Shown here piece after piece: positions 47,379 to 56,191 of a DNA stretch of 64,000 bases (position 1 is its first letter; each line of letters starts with the position of its first letter). The stretch spans positions 1 to 64,000 of the forward strand of contig JADKBK010000022.1 of NCBI GenBank assembly GCA_016715075.1, written 5' to 3'. The translations under genes and the position numbers were made by a program. The notes beneath the pieces were generated by a model. That model was given only the letters and a program-made list of their open reading frames with translations. It was not told where the DNA came from and ran no database searches. The DNA is from Bacteroidales bacterium (GTDB taxonomy: Bacteria > Bacteroidota > Bacteroidia > Bacteroidales > VadinHA17).

Positions 47379-47894
47379 CTATTTAGAAAGGTTGTTGGAT
47401 CTGTTATATGTTGGTGTCTGCCATAATAATTTTCCAGTTCCGTCAGGATTTCTGGAGTATGACAATTCAATTGTCTGTGCAGGATAAGTGATTTCGTCAA
47501 GCAATGTACCATCAGGAGAAGAGAGTAATACATCTTCGCCAAGAGAGGAGAGCTTGAAATTTGTATGAAGGCCAACCTGTGTACTGTCACCATCCGCCCA
47601 GATTATCAAAAATCCATTTCCCTGAATAGTGGTTCCGGAAGGAATCTCCCATTTGGTATACTGATCGTTATCATCTGAAAGAAAATATCCTGAAATATCA
47701 ATTGCTGAACCTGAAAGGTTATATAATTCAATCCAGTCATCGTATTCCCCGTACTGATCAGGAGCTGTTGAACGGTTTATAGGGAGAAGTTCATTGATTA
47801 CTACATCTGATTGAATTGTTTCAGGAGGTTTAACACAAGAATAACTGATGGCCATAATTGACACAAAAAGAAGAAAAAGGGTTTTATTTATCAT
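47379..47894 (-). CDS. lamin-tail-domain lipoprotein
   Basis: About 171 aa from ATG 47894. The signal sequence has a lipobox SYSC (Cys near residue 20), then one lamin-tail domain (INELLPINRS, DDWIELYNLSGSAIDISGY, LSDDNDQYTKWEIPSG, GFLIIWADG). A longer frame to 47957 is rejected because the -7 box TATATTTG at 47955-47962 would overlap its first codons. The product is probably anchored in the outer membrane. The divergent CotH protein at 48200 carries two domains of the same kind. Confidence 0.85.
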   Translation of the reverse strand: MINKTLFLLFVSIMAISYSCVKPPETIQSDVVINELLPINRSTAPDQYGEYDDWIELYNLSGSAIDISGYFLSDDNDQYTKWEIPSGTTIQGNGFLIIWADGDSTQVGLHTNFKLSSLGEDVLLSSPDGTLLDEITYPAQTIELSYSRNPDGTGKLLWQTPTYNRSNNLSK

Positions 47895-47954
47895 TGCTCC
47901 AACAATCAGATTTGACAACAATTCAAAAAAAATCTCTGTTGTCTGTGAATGTCG

Positions 47955-47962
47955 CAAATATA
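47955..47962 (-). promoter_or_regulatory. -7 box of the lamin-tail/VTC/DUF4956/DUF2490 operon
   Basis: TATATTTG on the minus strand is an exact TAnnTTTG match, 61 nt upstream of the ATG at 47894. It is divergent from the box at 48176. Confidence 0.4.
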
Positions 47963-48175
47963 CTATATGATTTATTAAAAACCTAATTAAATGTCTCTCA
48001 GTAATTTTATTATAATACTAAATATCAACACAATATGATTTGAATAAATTATAGTCCGATGTAATATAAAGAACTATTGACCTAAACAGAATCTATGTTG
48101 ACAATATATCTTTATGCATCTGTCAAAATCATTCCCAAAGTACAATACAATCAGTAAAATATAAGGTTTTTTCAG

Positions 48176-48183
48176 TAACTTTG
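48176..48183 (+). promoter_or_regulatory. -7 box of the CotH gene
   Basis: TAACTTTG exactly matches TAnnTTTG, 17 nt before the ATG at 48200, giving a short leader. Confidence 0.4.
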
Positions 48184-48199
48184 GCTTTTAAATTTTTAC

Positions 48200-51100
48200 A
48201 TGATGGGGCGTATTTTGCGGAAATTGCTGTTGCTTATTGTGTTTCTGAGTTCTCCTTTGCTGATATTTTCACAGGTACATATTAATGAGATTATGTCTTC
48301 CAATCTCAATGGTATAACGGATGAGGATGGGGCGTACAGTGATTGGATTGAATTGTTCAATAATTCCGGCTCACAGGCGAATCTGAATGGTTTTCATATC
48401 TCTGACGATCCGGCAAATCTGAAGAAATGGACGTTCCCGGATATAGCTTTAGACCCCTATTCCTATCTCGTTATTTTTGCTTCTGGCAAAAACAGGAATG
48501 CTCTTCCGGTCACATATCAGACAATAATACCCAGGGATGCAGAATGGAAATATATGGTTCCCTCCTCTGACATAGGCAGCAGCTGGCGTAATAATGGATA
48601 TAATTCTTCCTCATGGAATACCGGACGAAGCGGGTTTGGTTATGGAGATGGGGATGATGCAACTCTCCTGCCTAATATCATCAGTGTTTTTATCAGGAGA
48701 GAATTCACAATTACCAATCTTCAGGATATTCAGGAACTGGTGCTTAGTATCGATTATGATGATGGTTTTGTAGCATATATCAACGGACATGAAATTGCAA
48801 GGAGCAATCTTGGAACTGCAGGCACTACTGTTTTATATAACCAGCTTACAGGTAGTTTTTCGAGGGAAGCTACAATGTATGGCGGTGGATTTCCAGAGAA
48901 TTATGTAATCACCAACCCGGGTGCCATTCTTGTTAATGGTGTAAATGTGATTGCAATACAGGGGCATAATACTGACCCGGCATCCACTGATCTCAGTCTT
49001 ATTCCGATACTGACCCTAGGCCTTAGCGGGTCAGGTTATACTGAGTCGCTGCCTGATTATATTCAGATGCCACATAAGCTTCTTCACACAAATTTCAAAC
49101 TAGATGGTAAGGGTGAAGCTCTGATATTATCCAACCCTGACAGTTCTGTAATGGAATCAATACCTCCGGTAGCTCTGATGGAAAACATTTCCTACGGAAG
49201 GCAGCCCGACGGAGGAGATACATGGTTCTATTTTGGTTTACCAACACCTGGCACTTCAAATACATCAGCCGGTTTTGAATCATATACCGGTGATACAGTT
49301 ATCTTTTCTTCAGGAGGAGGATATTACCCGGGAGGATTACAGCTTCAGTTGTCTTCCATCTTTAATTCAGATTCAATATATTATACTGTTGATGGATCAG
49401 AACCCAAGATTGGCGACCTGCGGTATTCATCTCCTATTAATATATCGCAGAATACAATAATCAGGGCCAGATCATTTAATTCAGAAAAACTTTAGGAATA
49501 TTACAACAAATACTTATATAACCACTAGGCATACTCTTCCTGTAGTTTGTTTAAGTACGGAACCTGCCAATTTATGGGACTATAACACAGGCATTTATGT
49601 ACTTGGGCCTAATGCTTCCCCTGACCAGCCAAATTATGGCGCTAATTTCTGGGAGGACTGGGAACGGAAAGCCCATATGGAATTATATGATGTCGATGGA
49701 AATAAACAGATCGATCAGGACATAGGGCTAAAAATTTTCGGCTCATGGTCCAGGGCTCTTCCACAGAAATCACTTGCTGTTTTTGCCAGGAATATTTATG
49801 GAAAAGGTTCATTCCAATATAAGGTTTTCAAGGATAAACCTATTAAGAAGTTTGAAGCCCTGGTTTTAAGAAATGCAGGTAATGACTGGAGTGGTGCTAT
49901 TATGCGCGACGGTCTTACATCTACTCTCGTGAGAGATATGGATATGGACCGCCAGGCTTTTCAGCCTGCAATTATCTACATTAATGGTGAGTACTGGGGG
50001 ATACAGAATATTAGGGAAAAGGTAAATTCAGATTACCTGGCTGAAAATCATTTTGTAAATCCGGCCAATGTCAATCTGCTTGAGTTTAGCGGATCTCCTG
50101 TAGAAGGTTCCGGTAGTTCGTATAATGATATTATCTCATATGTCGAGACCAATACTCTGGAGACTGAGCAGAAATACCTGCAGGTTAGCGGAAAGATCGA
50201 TATCAACAATTACATCCAGTATCAGCTTACGGAAATCTATATTAATAATAAAGACTGGCCCGGCAATAACATAAAATTCTGGAACACGAATGACCAGGGA
50301 AGTCTATGGAGATGGATTATTTATGATACTGATTTCGGATTCTCGCCCTGGGAAGATGCTGCGTATACATTTAATACCATGGAATTTGCCACTGATCCTG
50401 ATAATACTGAATGGCCAAACCCTTCATGGTCAACTCTGCTTTTCAGACGTATGCTGACAAATCAGAACTTCAGGAACAATTTTATTAATCAGTATGCTGA
50501 CAGGCTGAATACCAATTTCAAATATGAAAAGGTAGATGCAACTGTCGATTCCATTAAACAGGTATTCCTTCCCGAAATCAATGATCACCTCCTAAGATGG
50601 GATTTAAGCTATGATGGCTGGGAGTGGAATTACTCTGTTATTAAAAACTATGCTCGAAACAGGCCTGTATATGCACGTGCCCACCTTAAATCAAAATTTA
50701 GCCTCGGAGATCTTCTTGACATCAGGGTCGAGATAAGCTCGCCAGGTACCGGGAGAGTTAAAATTAACTCAATAATCCCTTACAGCTTTCCATTTTCCGG
50801 TATCTATTTCAAAGACCTCCCAATTAAGCTTACCGCAATACCTTCTCCAGGCTATAAATTTGTAAAATGGCAGGTTGGAACCTTAAATTCAGATTCTGTA
50901 GTACTGGATTATAACATGGCTGCAGGCGCAACTATAACAGCTGTTTTTGAATCTGCAGGTGTCCTTGATAATAAGATTGTTATTAATGAGATCAATTACA
51001 ACTCCTCTCCTGAAAAAGACACCAAAGACTGGATTGAACTTTATAATGCAGGGAATTCCTCACTGAATCTGAAAGACTGGATAATCAGTGATGCGGGACC

Positions 51101-51755
51101 TGAAACCGGTTTCGTCTTTCCGATTGATTTTATTCTTGCACCTGGAACATATATTGTTGTTTGTCGTGAACTGGCAGCATTTCGTCAGTTCTGGCCGAAT
51201 GTACTGAACTCTACCGGGGATATGAATTTTGGACTCAGCAGTGCAGGAGATAATATTAACCTGTATGACCCTGATGGTAACCTGGTAGATTTTGTCAGCT
51301 TTTCTACCTCTGCACCATGGCCAACTGATGCAAACGGAACGGGCGCCTCTATTGAACTGGTAGATCCTAACCTGGATAATAATGTAGGCAGCAACTGGAA
51401 ATCAAGCGCTAACGGCGGCACTCCCGGAGTCCTTAATATTAATACAACAACAACTGACACCACTGATAATCTGCCAACATCAGGATGCAGGCTGATCTGT
51501 TATCCAAACCCATTCAGCGATTATACTTCAATCAAAATTGAAGTTTCAGTGCCAGGCAAATACCGGATTGAAATATACAATCTGCAAGGTAAGCTTGTCA
51601 ATATCCTTGCTGATCAGTCCATTGAAGAGGGAGTATATTATCTCGACTGGGGTGGTACAGCATTCAACCACTCTTTATTACCGGGTGGTGTATATATAAT
51701 CAGATTGCTGGGTGATAAGCAGCATTATAACTCTAAGGTTATTATAATAAGATAG
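48200..51755 (+). CDS. CotH-kinase protein with lamin-tail and T9SS sorting domains (frameshifted)
   Basis: About 1184 aa once one A is removed from the A5 run at 49485-49489 (SENFRNITTNTYITTRHTLP). A signal peptide (1-26) leads to a lamin-tail domain (about 27-110), a jelly-roll-like region (SWRNNGYNSSSW, VLSIDYDDGFVAYING), and a chitobiase-like Ig domain (YYTVDGSEPKIGD). The CotH kinase domain (about 445-800) has KIFGSWSRALPQKSLAVFAR, INGEYWGIQNIREK and the metal motif IYDTDFGFSPW. A second lamin-tail domain and a C-terminal T9SS sorting domain (CYPNPFSDYTSIKIE to the end) complete it. It is a secreted putative protein kinase. Confidence 0.88.
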
Positions 51756-51784
51756 CTATGCGTGACCGACAGATCCGCATTTAA

Positions 51785-53134
51785 TTATACGCACTCGGCC
51801 AAACCCAGATTTGGCTCGGGCGTGAAACCTGAAATCACAAGTGCAGCACCCAGTGCGGAAGCATTACCTATTTCGGAAGTCCAGACCTTCTTGTCAGGAA
51901 ATGCGTCCCTTATAAGCTGGACAAATATTTTATTCCATGAAAATCCACCGGTGATGTAGATATTTGAAGTCTCATCATTTTCAGGAAGAATAAGATTAAT
52001 TGATTCAACAGTATATGTGCATAGCTCAATCATAATCTGATGATAAGCCGCCTCATATGATGCAAACTCATACATATCGATCTGATCATTAAGATCCCTC
52101 AGGAAAGAAAATGGTTTGAAGAATACCTTTGTACCACTATACTTTGTCCTCATAGAAGCTACCAGCTGCTTGTCGGGCCGTATCTTTTTAAAATAATCTT
52201 CTGGTTTTCCGAAATGATCAGAGATACGTTTAGCTGCCGTTTCATGAAGGTGTCCCAGCCAGAATCTGGATGATTTAACCGGCTGCCTGGTTACACTCAG
52301 ATAGCAAAGACAGTCACTATCGAGCTGTTCAGAAGTTAATAGTTCGGTATTGAAAGGATTCATATTGATGCACCATGTCCCTGTGGACAAAAGAAGAAAT
52401 TTTCCATTATTGCTGGCGAAATATGGGGCAAGGGATGCTGAACTGTCGTGTATGCCGATCCCTACCCTGATCTTTTTGCCTTCGATCTCCACCTCGTTAA
52501 AAACATCAACAGGGACCGGCTCCGGCATTTCAAGGCCATAGGCCTGAATCCATGGATGATACTTCATGTTATCAAAATCCCATAGCGCAGTATGACAGCC
52601 AATAGAGGTATGTTCTGAATAAATTCTGCCGGTTAGTGTATAAGATAAGTATTGCGGAAAATGAAGTATGTGCTTTATTTTTCCAAAAATCTCAGGTTTT
52701 TCAGCTTTAAGCCAGAGAGGCTGAAGTCCGGAATTGAGCATACCAAGAGCAGGAGAAGCTGTTCGTCTGCAAAACTCATCTCGTCCGCCGTACTTTTTAT
52801 AAAGGTTCTCGGAAATCCGCTCCTCCATGGGTTTAAGGTAGTTGTAAACAGGGGTAAGCCTTTTCCCATTTTCATCAAGATAGACAACTGTCGCACCGTA
52901 TGTGGTGAAATTGACAGACTGAAGGTCATATTTATCTGAATTTACAAGTTTTGAGATTGATTCCTTGATCCAGCTTTCGATGAGATCAATATCATCGCAT
53001 TCGAATCCGTCATCATCTTTGATTTCGGTGAATTTCTGTTCAGTTTCAGAAATAACCCTGAGGTCTGTATTGAACAGCAGCAGCTTTTTATTTGTCTTTC
53101 CAATATCAAAAATTGCGATAACCGGTTCTTTCAT
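51785..53134 (-). CDS. FGGY-family carbohydrate kinase, likely L-rhamnulose kinase
   Basis: About 449 aa from the ATG at 53134; the longer frame to 53197 runs into a repeat. The ASKHA fold shows AIFDIGKTNKKLLLF (phosphate 1), TYGATVVYLDENG, GIHDSSASLAPYF with the catalytic-base Asp, LLSTGTWCINM and YITGGFSWNKIF (adenosine). The probable reaction is phosphorylation of L-rhamnulose at O-1, based on the adjoining isomerase, mutarotase and symporter; L-fuculose or another ketose remains possible. The RhaD aldolase partner is absent from the window. Confidence 0.85.
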   Translation of the reverse strand: MKEPVIAIFDIGKTNKKLLLFNTDLRVISETEQKFTEIKDDDGFECDDIDLIESWIKESISKLVNSDKYDLQSVNFTTYGATVVYLDENGKRLTPVYNYLKPMEERISENLYKKYGGRDEFCRRTASPALGMLNSGLQPLWLKAEKPEIFGKIKHILHFPQYLSYTLTGRIYSEHTSIGCHTALWDFDNMKYHPWIQAYGLEMPEPVPVDVFNEVEIEGKKIRVGIGIHDSSASLAPYFASNNGKFLLLSTGTWCINMNPFNTELLTSEQLDSDCLCYLSVTRQPVKSSRFWLGHLHETAAKRISDHFGKPEDYFKKIRPDKQLVASMRTKYSGTKVFFKPFSFLRDLNDQIDMYEFASYEAAYHQIMIELCTYTVESINLILPENDETSNIYITGGFSWNKIFVQLIRDAFPDKKVWTSEIGNASALGAALVISGFTPEPNLGLAECV

Positions 53135-53162
53135 TTCAGTAAAATCTAGTTCTTTGGAATGA

Positions 53163-53322
53163 GGCTGTTGAAAAGGCCTCTGTGATACTCTGTGCACCCT
53201 CTGTGCCCTCTGTGTAAGTTCTTAAATATTTGTTACACAGAGAGCACAGAGTCCCGATAGAAATCGGGAACACAGAGAGACACAGAGAAAGCCAGGCTGA
53301 ACCTTTCCCTTTTTCAACAGCC
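53163..53322. repeat. 160-bp palindromic element with terminal inverted repeats and CACAGAG arms
   Basis: The ends ggctgttgaaaagg (53163-53176) and cctttttcaacagcc (53308-53322) are inverted repeats. Inside, CTCTGTG units on the left and CACAGAG units on the right are complementary, and a small hairpin tcccgatagaaatcggga lies near 53250. The left arm includes the complement of the aagaact-leader seen at 542 and 1229. The element sits between the kinase and isomerase genes. Confidence 0.85.
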
Positions 53323-53337
53323 GTGGTAAATATAGTT

Positions 53338-54612
53338 CTATCTCTTTAGAAGAACATCTTTTTCGTACTTAAGGATCTCATCAATATAATCCTCTCCTAC
53401 CGGCACCTTGCTTTTGAGACAATAATAATCCCAGACAGCTCCGAAAGGTTTGGATTTCAGCAGTTCAAGCAGGGCAAGCCTTTCGAAATTTTTACCCTGA
53501 TCTTCGTATTTCACTAACTTTTTATGGGGTTCCAGCAGAGCATACATAAATGCCATTTGTGCAGAGCGTGTACCAATAACATAGGCTCCTATCCTGTTCA
53601 GGCTGGCATCAAAGAAATCGAGTCCCACGTTTACCCTGTTGAGTGCATTGCACCTTACAATCTCCTGGACGATAAGCAGCAATTCCTCGTTAAATGTGAC
53701 AACATGGTCGCTGTCCCAGCGCACACCACGGGTCAGATGAAGCAGTATCTCGTCAACAAAGTGAAGAATGGAGGAGATTTTATCACCTACCTGCTCAGTG
53801 GGATGAAAATGACCATTGTCAAGAGTGATCATAATATTGTTCTGAAGGGCATATCCAAGGTAGAAATCATGTGAACCAACAACCATTGATTCTGAGCCTA
53901 TTCCAAAAAGCTTGCTCTCAACAGAATCTTTAAGGTGTTTTTTCGGATATTTCACGGCGAAGATCTCGTCGAGGGATTTTTTAAGTTGTTTCCTGAGTGC
54001 ATTCCTGTCAACAGGAGTATCTTTTGAACCATCGGGGATCCATATATTGTGCACAGTTGGTGTTCCGAGCTGTTTACCCATTTCAGCACCGATTGCCCTG
54101 CAACGTTTTGTGTGTTCCACCCAGAACTTCCTTATCTTTTCATTTTTGCTTGAAAGGGTAAAGCCGTCATCTGCATTGGGATGTGAAAAACATGTACAGT
54201 TAAAGTCGAGTCCGATGCCTCTCTTTTTTGCCCAATCGATCCAGCCCTGGAAATGCTTTGCCTCAATCTGGTCACGGTCAACGAGCTTGCCATCAAACTC
54301 GCCATAAATGGCATGGAGGTTCAGACGCTGTTTTCCTGGCAGAAGAGACATCACCTTATCCAGATCAGCTCTCATCTGTTCAATAGTTTTTGCCTTTCCT
54401 GGAAAATTACCTGTGACCTGAATTCCGCCACCACCAAGCTCGGCTCCCGGTTTTTCAAAACCGCCAACATCGTCTGTCTGCCAGCAATGCAGGCTGATAT
54501 TTATCTTTTCCATTCCGGCAATAACCTCGTCGGTATCTACTCCAAGAGCTGCATACTGTTCCTTTGCAAGCTTATACGACTCTTTAATATTTTCTTTCTT
54601 CATATCAAACAT
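53338..54612 (-). CDS. rhaA: L-rhamnose isomerase
   Basis: 424 aa, the length of the RhaA family. It interconverts L-rhamnose and L-rhamnulose in the cytoplasm. Strong family landmarks are ISLHCWQTDDVGGFE, GGIQVTGNFPGKA, RLNLHAIYGE, GLDFNCTCFSHPNADDGFTL, NIWIPDGSKD, VESKLFGIGSES, LDNGHFHPTE, RWDSDHVV and GLDFFDASLNRIG, which supply the metal ligands (Glu, Asp, His). The start is ATG 54612, with an alternative ATG three codons later. It clusters with rhaM and rhaT. Confidence 0.97.
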   Translation of the reverse strand: MFDMKKENIKESYKLAKEQYAALGVDTDEVIAGMEKINISLHCWQTDDVGGFEKPGAELGGGGIQVTGNFPGKAKTIEQMRADLDKVMSLLPGKQRLNLHAIYGEFDGKLVDRDQIEAKHFQGWIDWAKKRGIGLDFNCTCFSHPNADDGFTLSSKNEKIRKFWVEHTKRCRAIGAEMGKQLGTPTVHNIWIPDGSKDTPVDRNALRKQLKKSLDEIFAVKYPKKHLKDSVESKLFGIGSESMVVGSHDFYLGYALQNNIMITLDNGHFHPTEQVGDKISSILHFVDEILLHLTRGVRWDSDHVVTFNEELLLIVQEIVRCNALNRVNVGLDFFDASLNRIGAYVIGTRSAQMAFMYALLEPHKKLVKYEDQGKNFERLALLELLKSKPFGAVWDYYCLKSKVPVGEDYIDEILKYEKDVLLKR

Positions 54613-54716
54613 TGATTTATATTACACTAAAATTCAGTTTCTGATTTCTATTTGCCACCAAATCAACCTCTCCCCTTTGCTCAACCTGCATAATGGCAAA
54701 TGGTTAATGCACATCA

Positions 54717-55037
54717 CTACTTCATATAGAATACCTGCTCCAGAGGAACTGTAACTGGTGAATTATCAGGATTGCTCTCCATTATGTCGGCCATATATTT
54801 CCACCATTTTTTAACAATTTCTGTTTGTCCCAGATCCTGTGATGAACTTGAGCCTGACTGTTCCTGGTAAGCAAACAGAGTATTTGTCTCCTCGTCAAGA
54901 AATATCGAATAATTGCAGATCCCTTCATTTTTAAGAAGTCTAACCAGTTCAGGCCAGATTTCACTATGACGCTTCCTGTATTCCTCTTTGAATCCAGGAT
55001 ATAACTTCATTTTAAAGCCGAATTTCTTTGTTTCCAT
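54717..55037 (-). CDS. rhaM: L-rhamnose mutarotase
   Basis: 106 aa. It interconverts the alpha and beta anomers of L-rhamnose. Family motifs visible are GFKMKLYPGFKEEYRKRHSE with the active-site His, NYSIFLDEETNTLFAYQE, and WWKYMADIMESNPDNSP. The length is normal. It lies 5 bp after rhaT and 104 bp before rhaA, on one strand. Confidence 0.96.
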   Translation of the reverse strand: METKKFGFKMKLYPGFKEEYRKRHSEIWPELVRLLKNEGICNYSIFLDEETNTLFAYQEQSGSSSSQDLGQTEIVKKWWKYMADIMESNPDNSPVTVPLEQVFYMK

Positions 55038-55042
55038 ATTAT

Positions 55043-56071
55043 TTAGCCTAGTTTAACAACAAATGTAGACAGAATAAGTATCATAATGCCAAGTATCAGA
55101 ACAATGATTGTCTTCTTCTTAACACCTTTCCATTCATTCAGGAAAATACCCCAGATATTGCTAATGGCTATGTTGAGGGCCATTAGGATGCTCCATCCGA
55201 AAACAGCCATGCTTGCAGGCAGCTTACTCGAGCCCATCCCGAAAAAGTGAAACTGAAGGAACCATAAAACACCCGCAAGGAATGTAAAAAACAGGTTGTT
55301 CAGAAGAATGCTGCCGGAAACAGTGTAGTAATCCCTGTAAGTTTTATTCTTAATATTGAGATAGCCGCAATAGAACAGGTTTGTAACAAATCCTCCCAGG
55401 AGAATAAATATCAGTGATGGATTTTTCTGGAATAATTCATTTGTACCATGTTCGCGAGCGATACCTTCCAGTGGTTTTGCAGCTTCAAATCCAAAATTAA
55501 AGCATGCACTCATGATACCTGCAAATATTGCGATAAGTATTCCTTTTTTCAGTGCAAATTCTTTTACTGCAGCTTTTTTCTCCTCTTCGGTCATCTCACT
55601 GCTTTTCAGAGCACCTGCATATCCTATTACTGCAATCCCTGCCACAGCTATTGAGACTCCCACAACGGTAAGAATACCTGAAGTTGTGGAAAAGAGATTT
55701 TCACCGTTTATTATAGGCGGTAAAAGGGTGCCAAATGCAGCACAAAGTCCCAGAGCGATACTTTGCCCCAGTGCAACTCCCAGAAATCTTATGCTCAACC
55801 CGAATGTCAGACCGCCAAAACCCCATAGTGCTCCAAAAAACATTGCCATCAGCTTTGCCGACATTGGAGCCTCCCTTATAATCGGAAACAATTCACCTTT
55901 TGGAACAAAAATCCAGGCGAACAGGATTGGAGCTATCAGCCATGCAGCTACACCCTGGCTAAGCCAGTATGATTCCCATGCCCATGATTTGACTTTTTTA
56001 AATGGCACATAAAAGCTGGCTGCACCAATGCTCCCAAGGGCTATTAACAAGATACCTGCAAGTGGATTCAT
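55043..56071 (-). CDS. rhaT: L-rhamnose/proton symporter
   Basis: 342 aa with about ten membrane helices, in the drug/metabolite-type RhaT family. NPLAGILLIALGSIGAASFYVPFKKVKSW at the start and WGFGGLTFGLSIRFLGVALGQ, ILLNNLFFTFLAGVLWFLQF near the centre match RhaT. It imports L-rhamnose with H+. It is the first gene of the rhamnose operon, divergent from the GH78 gene with 120 bp between their starts. Confidence 0.96.
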   Translation of the reverse strand: MNPLAGILLIALGSIGAASFYVPFKKVKSWAWESYWLSQGVAAWLIAPILFAWIFVPKGELFPIIREAPMSAKLMAMFFGALWGFGGLTFGLSIRFLGVALGQSIALGLCAAFGTLLPPIINGENLFSTTSGILTVVGVSIAVAGIAVIGYAGALKSSEMTEEEKKAAVKEFALKKGILIAIFAGIMSACFNFGFEAAKPLEGIAREHGTNELFQKNPSLIFILLGGFVTNLFYCGYLNIKNKTYRDYYTVSGSILLNNLFFTFLAGVLWFLQFHFFGMGSSKLPASMAVFGWSILMALNIAISNIWGIFLNEWKGVKKKTIIVLILGIMILILSTFVVKLG

Positions 56072-56191
56072 ATTTTTTAAATTAGACTGAATCGCAATTT
56101 AAGAACTTTCATGAATGAAATTCAATTTTCACCATTTTTTTATTCAGACATTTTTCCTAATCTTGATAAATATTTCTAAACCATTCAAACT

